64,000 bases of DNA from Brachypterus glaber (Eukaryota > Arthropoda > Insecta > Coleoptera > Kateretidae): the NCBI GenBank assembly GCA_958510825.1, contig OY294051.1, forward strand, positions 30,879,667 to 30,943,666. Reading direction: 5' to 3'. The number at the start of each line of letters is the position of its first letter. The first letter of the stretch is position 1. This document shows, piece after piece, positions 38,876 to 49,866 of the stretch. Under the pieces are notes generated by a model. That model did no database searches. It had not been told where the DNA came from and worked only from the letters and a program-made list of their open reading frames with translations. The position numbers and the translations under genes were made by a program.

Positions 38876-41800
38876 GTGAGTGGTTTATTTTTTTTTTACA
38901 AAATAGCTGTAATTGTAAACTATTAGCATATGTTTTATGGTTTAAAATTGCAAAATTGTTTTTGCCTTAAAGTAGTTACTCAATAATTATATCTTTACGT
39001 TTATTTTTTGACCTTTTTCTGCTGATTTAAAGTTTAGGGGTTATCAGCTCGAAATTTATCAAAATTAGTAATAAAAAGTAAATATATTGTGAAAGCTTTT
39101 CAATACACTTTCTTTTATGCATCAGATATATTTAGTGCTAGTATAGTATTTGCTTAGTTAACATTTTAAAAGGTTAGTATTAACATAACCTGTAAAAAAA
39201 CCTGGTGCTATGTAAAAAACAAATTCTACTAAATTTAGTTGTCTAGTCATTTGTTTAGTAAAATATAGTATTATGTATACTACTAACATATTTTTAAGGT
39301 TTATTCCTAAATTTATGGTAAATATCTCACCAGACACTTGTGCACTTAAAATTAGAATTCCTGAATGTCATTCACAGTTCTGTAGGGTCTCTATTCTTCA
39401 CCATTCGCAATAATAATTCGTATACGCAGTTGCTCTGATACAACCAATCACATACCAACAAATGGTCAAATATAAAGCGGCTGGCCATTTTCTCATAACT
39501 GTCATCAAATGTCGGGGACACTAATAAGTAGGCTTTGAAAATATAATTTATCCAATACATACAGATAATAAGACAATTACCAGCTTTATTTTAAATTGAT
39601 AAACTCAATAATAACCCCCGCGTGGCTTTTACTTTATTGAGTGGATAATTATTTATTTTACCCACTCAACTGACACTTGTTAAATTATTTTCTTGTAAAT
39701 GTCATTAAAATTTTTAATAAAAATATGAATTCCTAAGCTATTTATTGGATAAAACCTTGTATGGCACTCATGGGTAAACCGATATTGCCCTCACGAAAAA
39801 TAACCTGCTTGGCTGACGCCTTGCAGGTTAATTTTCTCATGGGCAATATCTTACTTTACCCACTAGTGCCATAAATAACTATTTTTTAAGTCCTTCTACA
39901 TTAAACCAGATCACTTTATTTTTATTTTATTTATTTATTTAAACAGGAAACCCTATTATAAGTTAACAAAAACATATAAATTTAACAAAAATTAAATGTA
40001 ATAATTTGGGACCAAAACCTCCACAACATCACACCTTTTTCTTTAGTAATTCTTAAATGTAATTTATCTTTCCTTTTTGGTTTTAATAATTTAATCTGTT
40101 TTACTAAAGGAACTTCAAAGAATCTCAATAGCAAAAATGACCACCGATATTTCAAAAACTCTTAACCGTAATGTGTGGGACTCTGATCCAGAATTGTTTG
40201 ATTTGATGAAGAAAGAAAAGAAAAGGCAACAAGCTGGATTAGAAATGATTGCCAGTGAAAATTTCACTACTTTACCAGTATTGCAGTGTTTAAGCTCCTG
40301 CTTACATAACAAGTATTCTGAGGGTTTACCAGGTCAAAGGTGAGTTGTTATGTTTAATTACAATGCAACAATACATCAAAAATTATTCCTGAAAATCAAT
40401 CCCATTCCACAGCAGCCTAACTAAATCATTTATGTTTAAATAAATTGCCTCAGTATGTATAACATATAAAAACTTTAAAAGGTGTATTAGTGTAATAGAA
40501 GTTCTATATAAAATCTTTAAAAGTTGTATTAGTATAATAGAAATTCTATTATAGAATACTGCTGCTAACAAAAGAATACTTTCCCCTAACTTTATACAAA
40601 AAAAGTGTTTTATATATTTATTCCATTTTTTTTTTTGAAAAATTGAATGGTCACAATTTTCCTGAAACTAAATGTGTGTTTTTCGTTTTCTTTAAAGTTC
40701 TCAGGTGGTATTGTTTTTTATATAAATTAAGCTGCTTATAGCAAAGGACATTTTTTTTCAAAAGTTTTTAATTATACTGAGATGTCCAACTATGTGAAAA
40801 TTACTGATTAGCTCCAGATAACCTACTTTTTTATCAAAATTAATGGAGAGCCCCTAGCACAAGCCTAAAGCTTATTTGGGGCTCTCCATGACTCTGTATC
40901 TTGAACACCAAGTAAATAAATAAATAAAATAAAAAATACCTTTTTTGTATATTTTTTTTATTAAAATAAATATCATACTATTGTCTGTTTTTTCAAGCAA
41001 GATATTAAAATTAAAAATCGCACAGTAAATATTTTTACAACAGGTTTGAATAGTATATGTTTGTATATAGAATATAATTATGTTTTATAAAATAAACTAT
41101 GCAGTATATTCGCACATCCAATATTCGAATCTGTTTTGAAAATATTCACTGTGCGATTTTTAATTTACTTTCTTGCTTGATCAAACAGACCATAGTAAAA
41201 ACGATTATATTTGCCATAGCTTGCTTAATATTTTCCAAAAAATTATTTTTTTTAATTGGTCTTTTTCAAATGTACAATTGTTTATAAAACGAAAGACGCA
41301 AATTATCTTATTTATTGCGTTTTCTGATAATTATTAATTTGTATTGATAAGAATGGCGTAATAAGATCAACAAATTTTAAAAATATTTTTATGATGCAAT
41401 ATTTTATTGAAGTTCATTAGCCACTCAAAAATGCACTGAGTAAAGGGCAGGGCCGGATCCAGGAGTTGGTTTTACAAATCGAGGGCGATTTTCAGAAAAA
41501 ATCGGAACCGAGATCGCGGTGAAAATATCTGGTTTGGCCAAGGCGTCCTTCACTTTCAGGCCGCGCTACTGGACCATCTAGTTGGCTTTGATATGGCCCA
41601 CTAGGGTCTGACAACGCTGGTATGCCAACATAAAGAAAAAAATACTATGGTCTGTTTCTTCAAGCAAGATAGTAAATTAAAAATCGCACAGTAAATATTT
41701 TTACAACAATTTTGAATAGTATGTTTGTGTATAGAATATAGTTATGTTTTATAAAATAAACTACGCAGTATGTTCGCACATCCAATATTCGACTCTGTTT

Positions 41801-44800
41801 TAAAAATATTCAGTGTGCGATTTTTAATTTACTATCTTTCTTGAAAAAACAGACCATAAAAATAATATTAAGAATTTGTTATTGTCAGGACAGTTTTATA
41901 TTTTGATTATAAATTATTTATTATTCCATTAATCTATTTTCTAATTACGTACAGAGTGATATTGGTAGACTGACAGTTTCGAGCTGCTGGCCAAACCTAC
42001 ACTTTCAAGAACATCATTAACAATAATTTTCAGTCGTCAGATTGGCCGCACGTAAGGCTCACGTTGTGCGGGCGCACGCGTGCGTCTCAAATGAGACTCA
42101 ATTGAGGAAACATTTAACTGTGGATATGAGTCGCACGTATGCGAGATAAATCGCACACATGCGACTCATATTGCACTCACTGTGCGCGCATTTTGTTATC
42201 TGGGTAGTTCATCGCTTACATTAAAAGGCTTTCCTGGTAGAAAAGTACATAAATCTAACTTAACATTAGATTAGTGACATTTTTATGTTTAGTCTCAAAC
42301 GTTATACAAAAACGTTATAAAATGTATAAATCTAACCTTAAATACTAACGTTTGACAAAAACGTTATAAAATACATAAATCTAACGTTAGTTTTCTAACT
42401 AAATTCTAACCTTATTCTAACTTTAAATATTTTTAAAATTTCCATTATTAAGTAAGCTATAGTAGAAAATACTCATTTCAGACAGCTATGTGTCTAGGTT
42501 TGATAATTATTTATTTACTATAAGTTTAAAAAAATATCCCCTAAAAGTCAAAATTATAGTAAGTCTGGCAACGCTGTACTAAAATTGAAAAAATATTTTA
42601 AGATTCTGAATGTATAAATAAATATTAACTAACTAAATATAAAGTTTTTCTGAGAGGTAAACGTATTTATCGAAGTATAACAGGATATTACAATAACAAT
42701 ATTTAGGGGCACCTAAAAAGATGGCTATTTTATAAATAAATGTAACGAAATGATGAAAAATGTTATGATTGCTAAAATATATTAAGATTTATTTATATGA
42801 ATAAATTTGTCCCCAGCTGCCATTTTATGATCCAGGTAGAAATTTCCTAGTGGCCACGCCCCCTCCGAAAGTTAGAAATTAAATGTACCTATAACCTATT
42901 TTTAACTTAAAAATCTAACGTTAGATTAACGTTTGTAACTAACGCCTGATTCTAACGTTAAAAAGCGGGACATCTGCACATATTTTATAACGTACTTTTA
43001 TACAGTTTTCTAACGTTAGAAAAACGTTATTCTAACGTTAAATTTCTACTAGGGTTGGTTCCTTTCTTGAGCGATATGTTAGTTTCGTTTTTTTTTTCTT
43101 AGGTACTATGGCGGCAACGAATTTATCGACGAAATCGAAATATTGGCTCAAAAGCGTGCCCTTCAAACCTACAAACTCGACGCTGACAAATGGGGCGTCA
43201 ACGTGCAACCTTATTCTGGTTCTCCAGCGAACTTTGCTGTATATACCGGAATTGTTGAACCCCATGGTTAGTATATTAAAATTAGAAAAATAAGTTAAAA
43301 TTTTAAGCATATACTTTTTAAATTTTGCACCCTTTCTGGGTATTGGACTGGCTTTTGGCACCGTCAGAACCCTCATAACTATAGGCAACTGTCTATGTTA
43401 TAATCTTAAAGGATGGAAGGCAGACAGAGTGAGCATAAGACTCGTGTAATAAGGGACCCTGGGTCTTGCTTTTCATTGGTCGGTTTAAGTATATGGTAGT
43501 ACTACGCCACGTTATCTATCTCACTCCAACATCGGAAGCGCGCTGGATGTTAGGCCCTGAATATCTCAATGTATTAGGTATACGGATGCCAACTCTATAT
43601 CCCTTCTATCCTTTAAGGTTATAATAGCTTCCTGCTAAATTCTACATGATACCTTCCCTGGTAGACAAGTACACAAATCTAACTTAAAATAACATTAGAT
43701 TAGTGACATTTTTATGTTTAGTCTCAAACGTTATACAAAAACGTTATAAAATATATAAATCTAACCTTAAAAACTAACGTTTGACAAAAACGTTATAAAA
43801 TATATAAATCTAAACTTAGAAACTAACGTTTGACAAAAACGTTATAAAATACATAAATCTAACGTTAGATTCCCAACTAAATTTAAACCTTTTTCTAACC
43901 TTATTCTAACTTTAAATATTTTTTAAATTTCCATTATTAATACGTAAGCTATAGTAGAAAAAAACCATTTCAGACAGCTATATGCCTAGGTTTGATAATT
44001 ATTTATTATTTCTATAAGTTTAAAAAAATATCCCCCAAAAGTCAAAATTATAGTAAGTCTGGCAACGCTGTACTAGAATTGAAAAAATATTTTAAGATTC
44101 TGAATCTATAAATAAATATTAACTAACAAAATATAAAGTTTTTCTGAGAGGTAAACGTAATTATCGAAGTATAACAGCATATTACACAAAAAATATTTAG
44201 GGCCATCTAAAAAGATGGTTTGGACTTTTATAGTGGTTCTGGGACCTCTCTAAATATTATGCTAAAATACATTAAGATTTATTATTATATGAATAAATTT
44301 GTCTCCAGCTGCCATTTTATGATGCAGGTAGAAATTTTCTAGTTGGCCACGCCCCTTCCGAAAGTTAGAAATTAAACGTACTTATAACGTATTTCTAACT
44401 TAAATATCTAACGTTAGATTAACGTTTGTAACTAACGTTTGATTCTAACGTTAAAAAGCGGGACATTTGCACATATTTTATAACGTACTTTTATACAGTT
44501 TTCTAACGTTAGAAAAACGTTATTCTAACGTTATATTTCTACTAGGGTTTCTATTCTTTATATTTTATTTATTTTACTTTACTATACTAGGTAGAATCAT
44601 GGGCCTGGACCTTCCCGACGGTGGCCATTTGACCCACGGGTTCTTTACCCCGACCAAAAAAATATCAGCCACATCAATGTTCTTCGAATCAATGCCCTAC
44701 AAAGTGGATCCTGAAAGTGGTTTGATCGATTATGATCAACTTTTGAAGACTGCAAGATTGTTCAAACCCAAAGTGATTATTGCCGGAGTCAGTTGTTATT

Positions 44801-47800
44801 CCAGGGCTTTGGATTACAAAAAATTCAGGGAAATTTGTGATGAAGTTGGAGCTTATTTGGTTTCTGATATGGCACACATTTCAGGGCTTGTAGCTGCAGG
44901 TGTGTATAATATATATTATACACGGTGTATTTTTAATAGCAATAATTTTAAGGGGTGATTCCACATCAAAAACTAAGAAAAAAAATTCTAGAAAAATCGT
45001 TTTTAAAACTTCTCTGGCCATTTTAAATGGTGCATTTTTAGGAGACCATGCTTCCTTGGAATTTATTTTTGGAAGTATCTGTATATGAGTTTTTTTTATT
45101 AGTTTTTCATGTTCATTTCAACATTTCGATACCCCCAAGCAACAAAGTCGTAACTCATATATTGTCATTTTTCACGACAGCTAAATTTCTAAAATATTTT
45201 TTTTTTGTTATTTAAGGGTGGGGAAATGATTGAAGTGAGAAAGAAAGCCATGTGATACATCATTTGAAAGCTTATAAAATTCTCTGTTTAACTGTATAAG
45301 TATTTATTGTTTATTTATTGTTTGTTTCTGATAATATTCAAGTTAAAAATTTTTCACTTTAGTGTTTTTAGGTAAACTTTTGGTTAAAACGGCCTTTGGA
45401 GAAATCTGAGTAGTAACACCATGTGTGTATTTTTTCAATGCATTTACCTATGGTAATAACTCAAAATGGGTCTAACTTATTGTATATTTATTTTAAAAAC
45501 TATACTTCTGACGAATGCAAAAATGTAAATATTTATTAGCATTAAATAAATTCTTGATTCTTGATTCTTGATTCTTGATTCTAACTTGAGTTACATTCTT
45601 GTTGCATGGGAGTGTCGTTTTAGTATTTAGTTTTTCGTCCTTGAAACGTTTCAACTTCCCCTTCAAATGAATTTTTCTCGAAAACGGTTAATCCTACAGT
45701 ATTACAACAAGAGTACCTTTTTATGTATTTTGACCGGAGAAATGTTCCAATAATGAAATTATAAAAAAGTTACACAGAAAAAAGTTTGGGACAAAAAACT
45801 TATAAGCCCCCCCCCCCGCGCTTCTGGTTAAAATAAGCACATGAAAATAGCATAGTAAGATGAGCCTTATTAAGATTAGTTAAAATGCAAAACCTAGTTG
45901 CTTTATCTCAAAGGGTTCCTCAGTTATTAAATAAAAACCGAACTTTTTGTCATATTCTATGACACTATTTCAAATACACCGTCTATGTTTTGTGCTTGTG
46001 TGCATTTTTTTGTTGGAAGCTCAAGATCAAGTTTTATTTAACCATTAATTAAAATAAGACTTATTTTTTTAAGGTGTGACCGCTAATCCATTTGAATACA
46101 GCGACGTAGTCACAACCACAACTCACAAAAGTTTACGCGGACCCAGGGCCGGAGTAATATTCTTCAGAAAGGGAGTCCGATCGGTAAACGCAAAGGGAGA
46201 GAACATCATGTACGATTTGGAATCCAAAATTAACCAAGCAGTATTCCCAGGATTACAAGGTAAGAAATCCTTAAGAAAAAAATATTGAGTGTAATACACG
46301 GACAAAAACTCGTCGTAATCACTTTGAAAAACATTTTTCCTACGAGCGTGCGGAAAGATCACTCTTTCCGCCCGCAAATGCGTGTGGAAAGAAAGCCTGT
46401 TCCGCACGCATATTGTTAAATTTCTTAATTGCGTATTGTTATTCTTGTTATATTTATTCATAATATTATAAAAATGTTTAAATATTTTACCTGTTAATTG
46501 ATTTTCTTATTGAAAAATTATAAAAATAAGATTAATTTCGATTTATTTGATAAAAAGTATATTTTATTTTAACCCTTCTCGTAGGAACAGTATTGTTCCT
46601 AACGCATGCTTAAAGAGGCTTTTCCGCACTCGATTGCTTGCCTGAACTCCGCTACGCGTTGTTCAGGCAAATGCAATCGAGTGCGGAAAAGGGCCTCTTT
46701 CCGCATTTATTAGGAAAATGGATATTTCGTCCTTGTATCATTAACTATTTTTATGTTTAAAAGTTAAGTAGATTTTATTTAATTAAGGTGGTCCACACAA
46801 CAATACAATTGCTGCCATTGCCACAGCTATGAAACAGGCTGCAACCCCAGAATTTGTAACTTACGCCAAACAAATTGTTGCCAACGCAAGAAAATTAAGT
46901 GAAGGTCTTCAAACAAAAGGATACAAAATTGTTACCGGAGGTATGTATATGCAAGATAACTTTTAACCTTTTCGGGACGGGATAAGACTGGCAGCAGATT
47001 TACTTTGTCCAATCTGGGCTTTATAATGAAGATTATGGTGTTAGCACTAATTAACAGTCTAATATGTTATAAAATATCTCAAAAAAGGTCACAAAACGAC
47101 TATAAACTATTATATAAATAAATAAATTAGTGCTGAATGGATTTTTTTCGCAGTGTATCAAGGAAAAGGGGCTGTTAATTAAATCAGAGGAATATCAAAC
47201 GTGTTGCAACTCGATTCGTTTTCCGTCCGACTGGAAGGAAACATTTATGCAACTCCGGTCGTTTCCCGTCCCGAAACAATTCACTCACCGCAGTAATGAG
47301 AAGAATCCATGCGATGGATTCTCTTATTTTTGTTTTGACGTATGACAAAAATTATTTTATGTAACATTCTTTTGCAGAATTTTACAAAAATATCTACTTT
47401 TTTCTTTTCGAGCTAAGAGTTTTTTTTAATTGGCTAAAAGTACTCGCTTTTAATAGTATTTTCGTAAAAAAAATTGCGGAATATTCATTAATAAACATTT
47501 GATTCTTAAAATATATCGCCTTCTAAACTCTGAAATATCGTACCTGAAAAATGCCTCCCATTAAAAAAAAAACACCAAACCAGCAACTACCAAACCAAAC
47601 CATTATTAACGTAAACCAATGCCTCCCATTAAAAAAAAAACGCCAAACCAGCAAACTATCAAACCAAACCATTGTTAACGTAAACCAACGCCTCCCATAA
47701 AAAAAACACCAAACCAGAAAACTACCAAACCAAACCATTGTTAACGTAAACCAACGCCCCCATTAAAAAAATCAAACAGAAATTCGTGAGTATTTTAACA

Positions 47801-49671
47801 GTCTTTTGCTATATATTCTAACAAAAAAACTGGATTTTCCGCACCTAATTATATTCAAGACAGTAAGTTTTAGTAATAAAACCAGAAATCAGTGCAAAAA
47901 TATAGTTCATTTTTGTGGACCTGATGCGCACCGTAACCACACTCAAATTAAACTATTTCATAAAACTACAACTGCCTAAACGGAAGCCACTTTTGACATC
48001 CGTCAAAACAAAAATAAGCAAACCAGTGCGCATGTGCTAGATTCTTCTCATTACTGCGGTGAGCGAATCGTGTCCCGAAAAGGTTAAAATCCTATAATTT
48101 TTTTGTCGCTCATTTAATTTTTGTCAGAGAAAACTACGTAATTTTCGGTTAGAAATAAGCCCAAGGATTCTTAATAAATAAAATAAAATGCCGGTATTAT
48201 ACCGACGGAATACCAGATCCCCGTGAAAACGTTACCCCGCGTTACAGAGAGGGGTGGGTGTCAGTAGAAATGTTACGTAACACTTAAAAAATTATAAACT
48301 TATAAAATGTTTATTGGATCACGTTTTTAACAAAGAGACGTATTCCTTGCAAATTTTATTGCACACGGCGTGGTTAACAGTTCACTAAATCCTCTAAACA
48401 AAAACAAATTAGAGATGGAAAACCATAGCCAATAAGCGGTTTTCGGTTAACCGGTTGCGGAAATTACATCAGTCCGGTTTTGGGTTAATACACGGAAGCA
48501 ATAACCGGTTAAAAACTCGTTAAAAAGCACAATTAAAAAAATTATGTTTCAAACAAGATGACTTTTATACTTAGTTTTATATATCTCTGACTTAGTTAAG
48601 TCTCCAACTAATTTTTTTACACGATCGGGTAATTTGACGTGTTTACTAGCCTAATTATGACAGCAGTAGGTTATGTTTACAAATTGCTGATCGGTAAGTA
48701 AATTACTTACTGATCTTTGGATTTTTCGGGTATAATTGCAAAACATCTTATATTCCACGCACCTTAAAGCTCAACATTGTCATCTTGACGCATTTTTTAC
48801 AAAAAATGTTTATTTTACAAATATATTAATTGACACACAGAACAAACGTCAAACAAAATTAGAAATTTAGCATTGTTTATTGTTCGTAGCAACCCATTGT
48901 TAGGGTTAAATTTTATTAAAGGTACTGACTTGATTTTTACAATAAAATAAATTTTACGTTTTAATTTCACTTTTATAAATCTTATTGATGTTTATTTTGT
49001 TGGATCGTGCAAAAAACGTAATAAGCATCACGGCCATTAAGTGCTTTACCGGTTTCGGATAGTATTGGAGATTTCGACTTCGTCTCAATCTCCAAAATAA
49101 TCATCAACCGGTAAAACCAACTTACTGCCCTTAATACTTAAATAACTATAATGACAAGTTCGATTTAAATGGTACAGTTTTTGGGTGTGGTACTTTTTTA
49201 AGATCGCAACATGTTAACAGTATTATGATTTTTTTTCTGAGAAGTACTCTTTTTACGGCTAGTTTTATTTTTCTTTCAGGTACCGACGTCCATATGTTGC
49301 TGGTCGACCTACGTAGCGCCGGTATCACCGGAGCAAAAGGAGAATATATCCTGGAGGAGATCTCCATTGCCTGCAACAAAAACACCGTTCCCGGCGACAA
49401 ATCGGCTCTAAATCCCTCCGGTATTCGTCTGGGTACTCCAGCTCTAACCACCAGAGGCCTTAAAGAAAAAGACATCGAAAACGTTGTCGATTTTATCGAC
49501 AGAGGGCTAAAATTGGCCAAAGAAATCAGCGACAAATCAGGACCAAAACTGGTCGACTTCAAGCAAATGGTACACCAAAATGCTGAATTCAGTCAAAAAG
49601 TTAAAGATTTGAGGTCAAAAGTTGAAGAATTCAGTTGCCAGTTTCCGCTTCCGGGTTTAGATGAGTACTAA
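38828..49671 (+). CDS. Shmt: Serine hydroxymethyltransferase, dual mitochondrial/cytosolic
   Basis: Exons: 38828-38875, 40110-40339, 43103-43266, 44591-44899, 46074-46259, 46788-46940 and 49280-49671. All borders are GT/AG and phases agree. From the first ATG the product is 493 residues; from the ATG at 40137 it is 468. The enzyme uses PLP to convert serine and tetrahydrofolate to glycine and methylene-tetrahydrofolate. Visible signatures (468-aa numbering) are [19 protein letters not shown], the PLP-stacking His135, Asp215 and His218 in [13 protein letters not shown], and the Schiff-base Lys244 in [14 protein letters not shown]. The first exon encodes [16 protein letters not shown], an Arg-rich, acid-free segment typical of mitochondrial presequences. 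It splices to ELQRISIAK just before the internal ATG. Short and long isoforms from one gene are known for SHMT2 and for single-copy SHMT genes elsewhere; here this is inferred from frame and phase. Confidence 0.94.
38876..40109. other. SHMT intron 1 with an inverted dispersed repeat
   Basis: The 3' half (39538-39893) is a repeat shared with 60345-60700. The minus-strand frame at 39372-39560 abuts this repeat and is unrecognised. The rest shows nothing. Confidence 0.6.
39538..39893 (-). repeat. Dispersed repeat with palindromic core, copy 1
   Basis: The reverse complement matches 60345-60700 nearly end to end. It includes TATGGCACTCATGGGTAAAC with its inverted partner TTTACCCACTAGTGCCATA, and a core AACCTGCTTGGCTGACGCC ending in GCAGGTTA. 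Confidence 0.85.
40110..40339 (+). CDS. Shmt: SHMT exon 2: internal start and N-terminal arm
   Basis: The acceptor TTTTACTAAAG opens nine codons (ELQRISIAK) before the ATG at 40137, which has A at -3 (CAAAAATGA). The cytosolic form starts [20 protein letters not shown]. The exon ends [10 protein letters not shown] in phase 2. Confidence 0.93.
40843..40889 (-). repeat. 47-bp palindromic segment, second copy
   Basis: Inverted copy of 15434-15480 with two differences. It begins ATGGAGAGCCCC and ends GGGGCTCTCCAT. Confidence 0.75.
40978..41194. mobile_element. TGGTCTGTTT MITE, copy 2
   Basis: Same family as 30529-30741. The left end is eroded (CTATTGTCTGTTTTTTC) and the right end is intact (AAACAGACCATAG). 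It lies in SHMT intron 2. Confidence 0.85.
41448..41625. other. GC-rich transposon-like fragment
   Basis: AGGGCCGGATCCAGGAG resembles hAT-type termini (CAGGGCCGG). Locally GC-rich text follows, ending CTGACAACGCTGG. No inverted partner was found. Confidence 0.3.
41646..41857. mobile_element. TATGGTCTGTTT MITE, copy 3
   Basis: TATGGTCTGTTTCTTCAAGC faces TTGAAAAAACAGACCATA, with inner AAAAATCGCACAGT in both arms. It lies about 450 bp from copy 2 in the same intron. Confidence 0.85.
42042..42195. repeat. GC-rich CGCA/TGCG inverted repeats
   Basis: ATGAGTCGCACGTATGCGAG pairs with CGCACACATGCGACTCAT (42126-42170). Similar GCGCACGCGTGCGTCTC text lies upstream. It is much richer in CpG than its surroundings. 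Confidence 0.5.
42232..43054. mobile_element. CCTGGTAGA-ended element, copy 1
   Basis: The ends TCCTGGTAGAAA and AATTTCTACTAGGG are inverted. Both subterminal zones repeat AACGTTATAAAA and CTAACGTTAGA many times. It is about 823 bp without coding capacity. It ends 48 bp before SHMT exon 3. Confidence 0.85.
43103..43266 (+). CDS. Shmt: SHMT exon 3 (68-122)
   Basis: Reads [20 protein letters not shown] and [20 protein letters not shown], the conserved substrate-entry segment. The acceptor follows a T-run that starts shortly after a MITE ends at 43054. The donor GTTAGT is phase 1. Confidence 0.95.
43656..44547. mobile_element. CCCTGGTAGA-ended element, copy 2
   Basis: Same family and orientation as copy 1, with ends CCCTGGTAGACAAG and TATTTCTACTAGGG. 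It is about 892 bp and differs mainly by one internal block near 44215-44265. It ends 43 bp before SHMT exon 4. Confidence 0.85.
44591..44899 (+). CDS. Shmt: SHMT exon 4 (123-225): PLP pocket
   Basis: Reads [20 protein letters not shown], with His135, and ends with [12 protein letters not shown], with Asp215 and His218. The acceptor is ACTATACTAG; an alternative AG four bases later would break the frame. The donor is GTGTGT. Confidence 0.95.
45123..45618 (+). repeat. Dispersed repeat, partner of 6280-6656
   Basis: Starts GATACCCCCAAGCAACAAAG and matches the reverse complement of 6280-6656, apart from an inserted 102 bp at 45479-45580. Confidence 0.8.
45479..45580 (+). mobile_element. Short retroposon with (TTGATTC)n tail
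   Basis: The 102-bp insert is flanked by CTAACTT on both sides (45472-45478 and 45581-45587). It ends in four to five units of TTGATTC after AAATAAATTC. The paralogous copy at 6280-6656 keeps a single CTAACTT, the uninserted state. A target duplication plus a tandem-repeat tail indicates a truncated non-LTR or SINE insertion. Confidence 0.8.
46074..46259 (+). CDS. Shmt: SHMT exon 5 (226-287): Schiff-base lysine
   Basis: Reads [20 protein letters not shown], with Lys244 as the PLP-binding residue, then [19 protein letters not shown]. Donor GTAAGA. Confidence 0.96.
46289..46744. repeat. Palindrome-core element in SHMT intron 5, copy 1
   Basis: The outer ends TAATACACGGACAAAAAC and TTTCGTCCTTGTATCATTA are inverted. 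The core is a long GC-rich palindrome (46612-46700), with CTTTTCCGCACTCGATTGC against GCAATCGAGTGCGGAAAAG around TTGCCTGAAC and its inverse. It fills most of the intron. The ends match those at 63429-63546 but the core does not. Confidence 0.75.
46788..46940 (+). CDS. Shmt: SHMT exon 6 (288-338)
   Basis: Reads [20 protein letters not shown], the standard helix after the lysine strand. Acceptor TAATTAAG, donor GTATGT. Confidence 0.95.
46967..48083. mobile_element. TTAA-flanked (piggyBac-like) MITE split by a foldback element
   Basis: CCTTTTCGGGACGGGA after TTAA (46963-46966) faces TCCCGTCCCGAAA. The last AGG of this right end is displaced to 48081-48083, before TTAA (48084-48087). Removing the foldback at 47277-48071 and one target copy leaves an element of about 313 bp with 16-bp perfect ends. 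TTAA targets are typical of piggyBac. Confidence 0.75.
47277..48071. mobile_element. Foldback element with minisatellite arms, copy 2
   Basis: The ends ATTCACTCACCGCAGTAATG and CATTACTGCGGTGAGCGAAT are inverted. The 9-bp GTCCCGAAA occurs on both sides (47268-47276 and 48072-48080). The interior contains the same units as 15769-16869 (GCCTCCCATT, A-run, CACCAAACCAGCAA). A 9-bp duplication matches Drosophila FB behaviour. Confidence 0.85.
48084..49279. other. Remainder of SHMT intron 6
   Basis: The only structures are CGGTTAACCGG-type repeats at 48430-48520 and a short palindrome TTGGAGATT/AATCTCCAA at 49066-49096. No coding signal was seen. Confidence 0.6.
49280..49671 (+). CDS. Shmt: SHMT exon 7 (339-468): C-terminal domain
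   Basis: Reads [40 protein letters not shown] and [13 protein letters not shown], and ends FPLPGLDEY before TAA. The 3' UTR meets a MITE 15 bp after the stop. Confidence 0.96.
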
Positions 49672-49685
49672 AAACGTATAATGTA

Positions 49686-49866
49686 TACAGGGTGTTAAAA
49701 AAAAGTGATACAAGTCCCAATGACAGATTTTATGGATCTTGATTACTAGTGAAATTTATATGGAAGAAATCAGTTTCTCAGTTAAAAAATGTCATTTATA
49801 GGTTTTATTATGAAAAAGAAATATATTACCATAAAAATTTGACAACCGCGAATGGGACACGCTGTA
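49686..49866. mobile_element. Mariner-type MITE in the SHMT 3' region
   Basis: TACAGGGTGTTAAAAA faces GGGACACGCTGTA. It begins 15 bp after the SHMT stop codon, so it is probably part of the 3' UTR. Confidence 0.6.

Larger units (their letters stand above)
44919..45985. mobile_element. Element with TACACGGTGTATTT ends
   Basis: TACACGGTGTATTTTTAATA and ATTTCAAATACACCGTCTA are inverted ends about 1.07 kb apart, starting 19 bp after SHMT exon 4. The dispersed repeat at 45123-45618 is inside. The pairing of these two ends as one element is an inference. Confidence 0.55.

Noticed and set aside
49225..49279. Open frame extending upstream of SHMT exon 7 from an in-frame codon
   Set aside because: The CTTTCAG acceptor at 49273-49279 and homology starting at GTDVHMLL show that it is intron.
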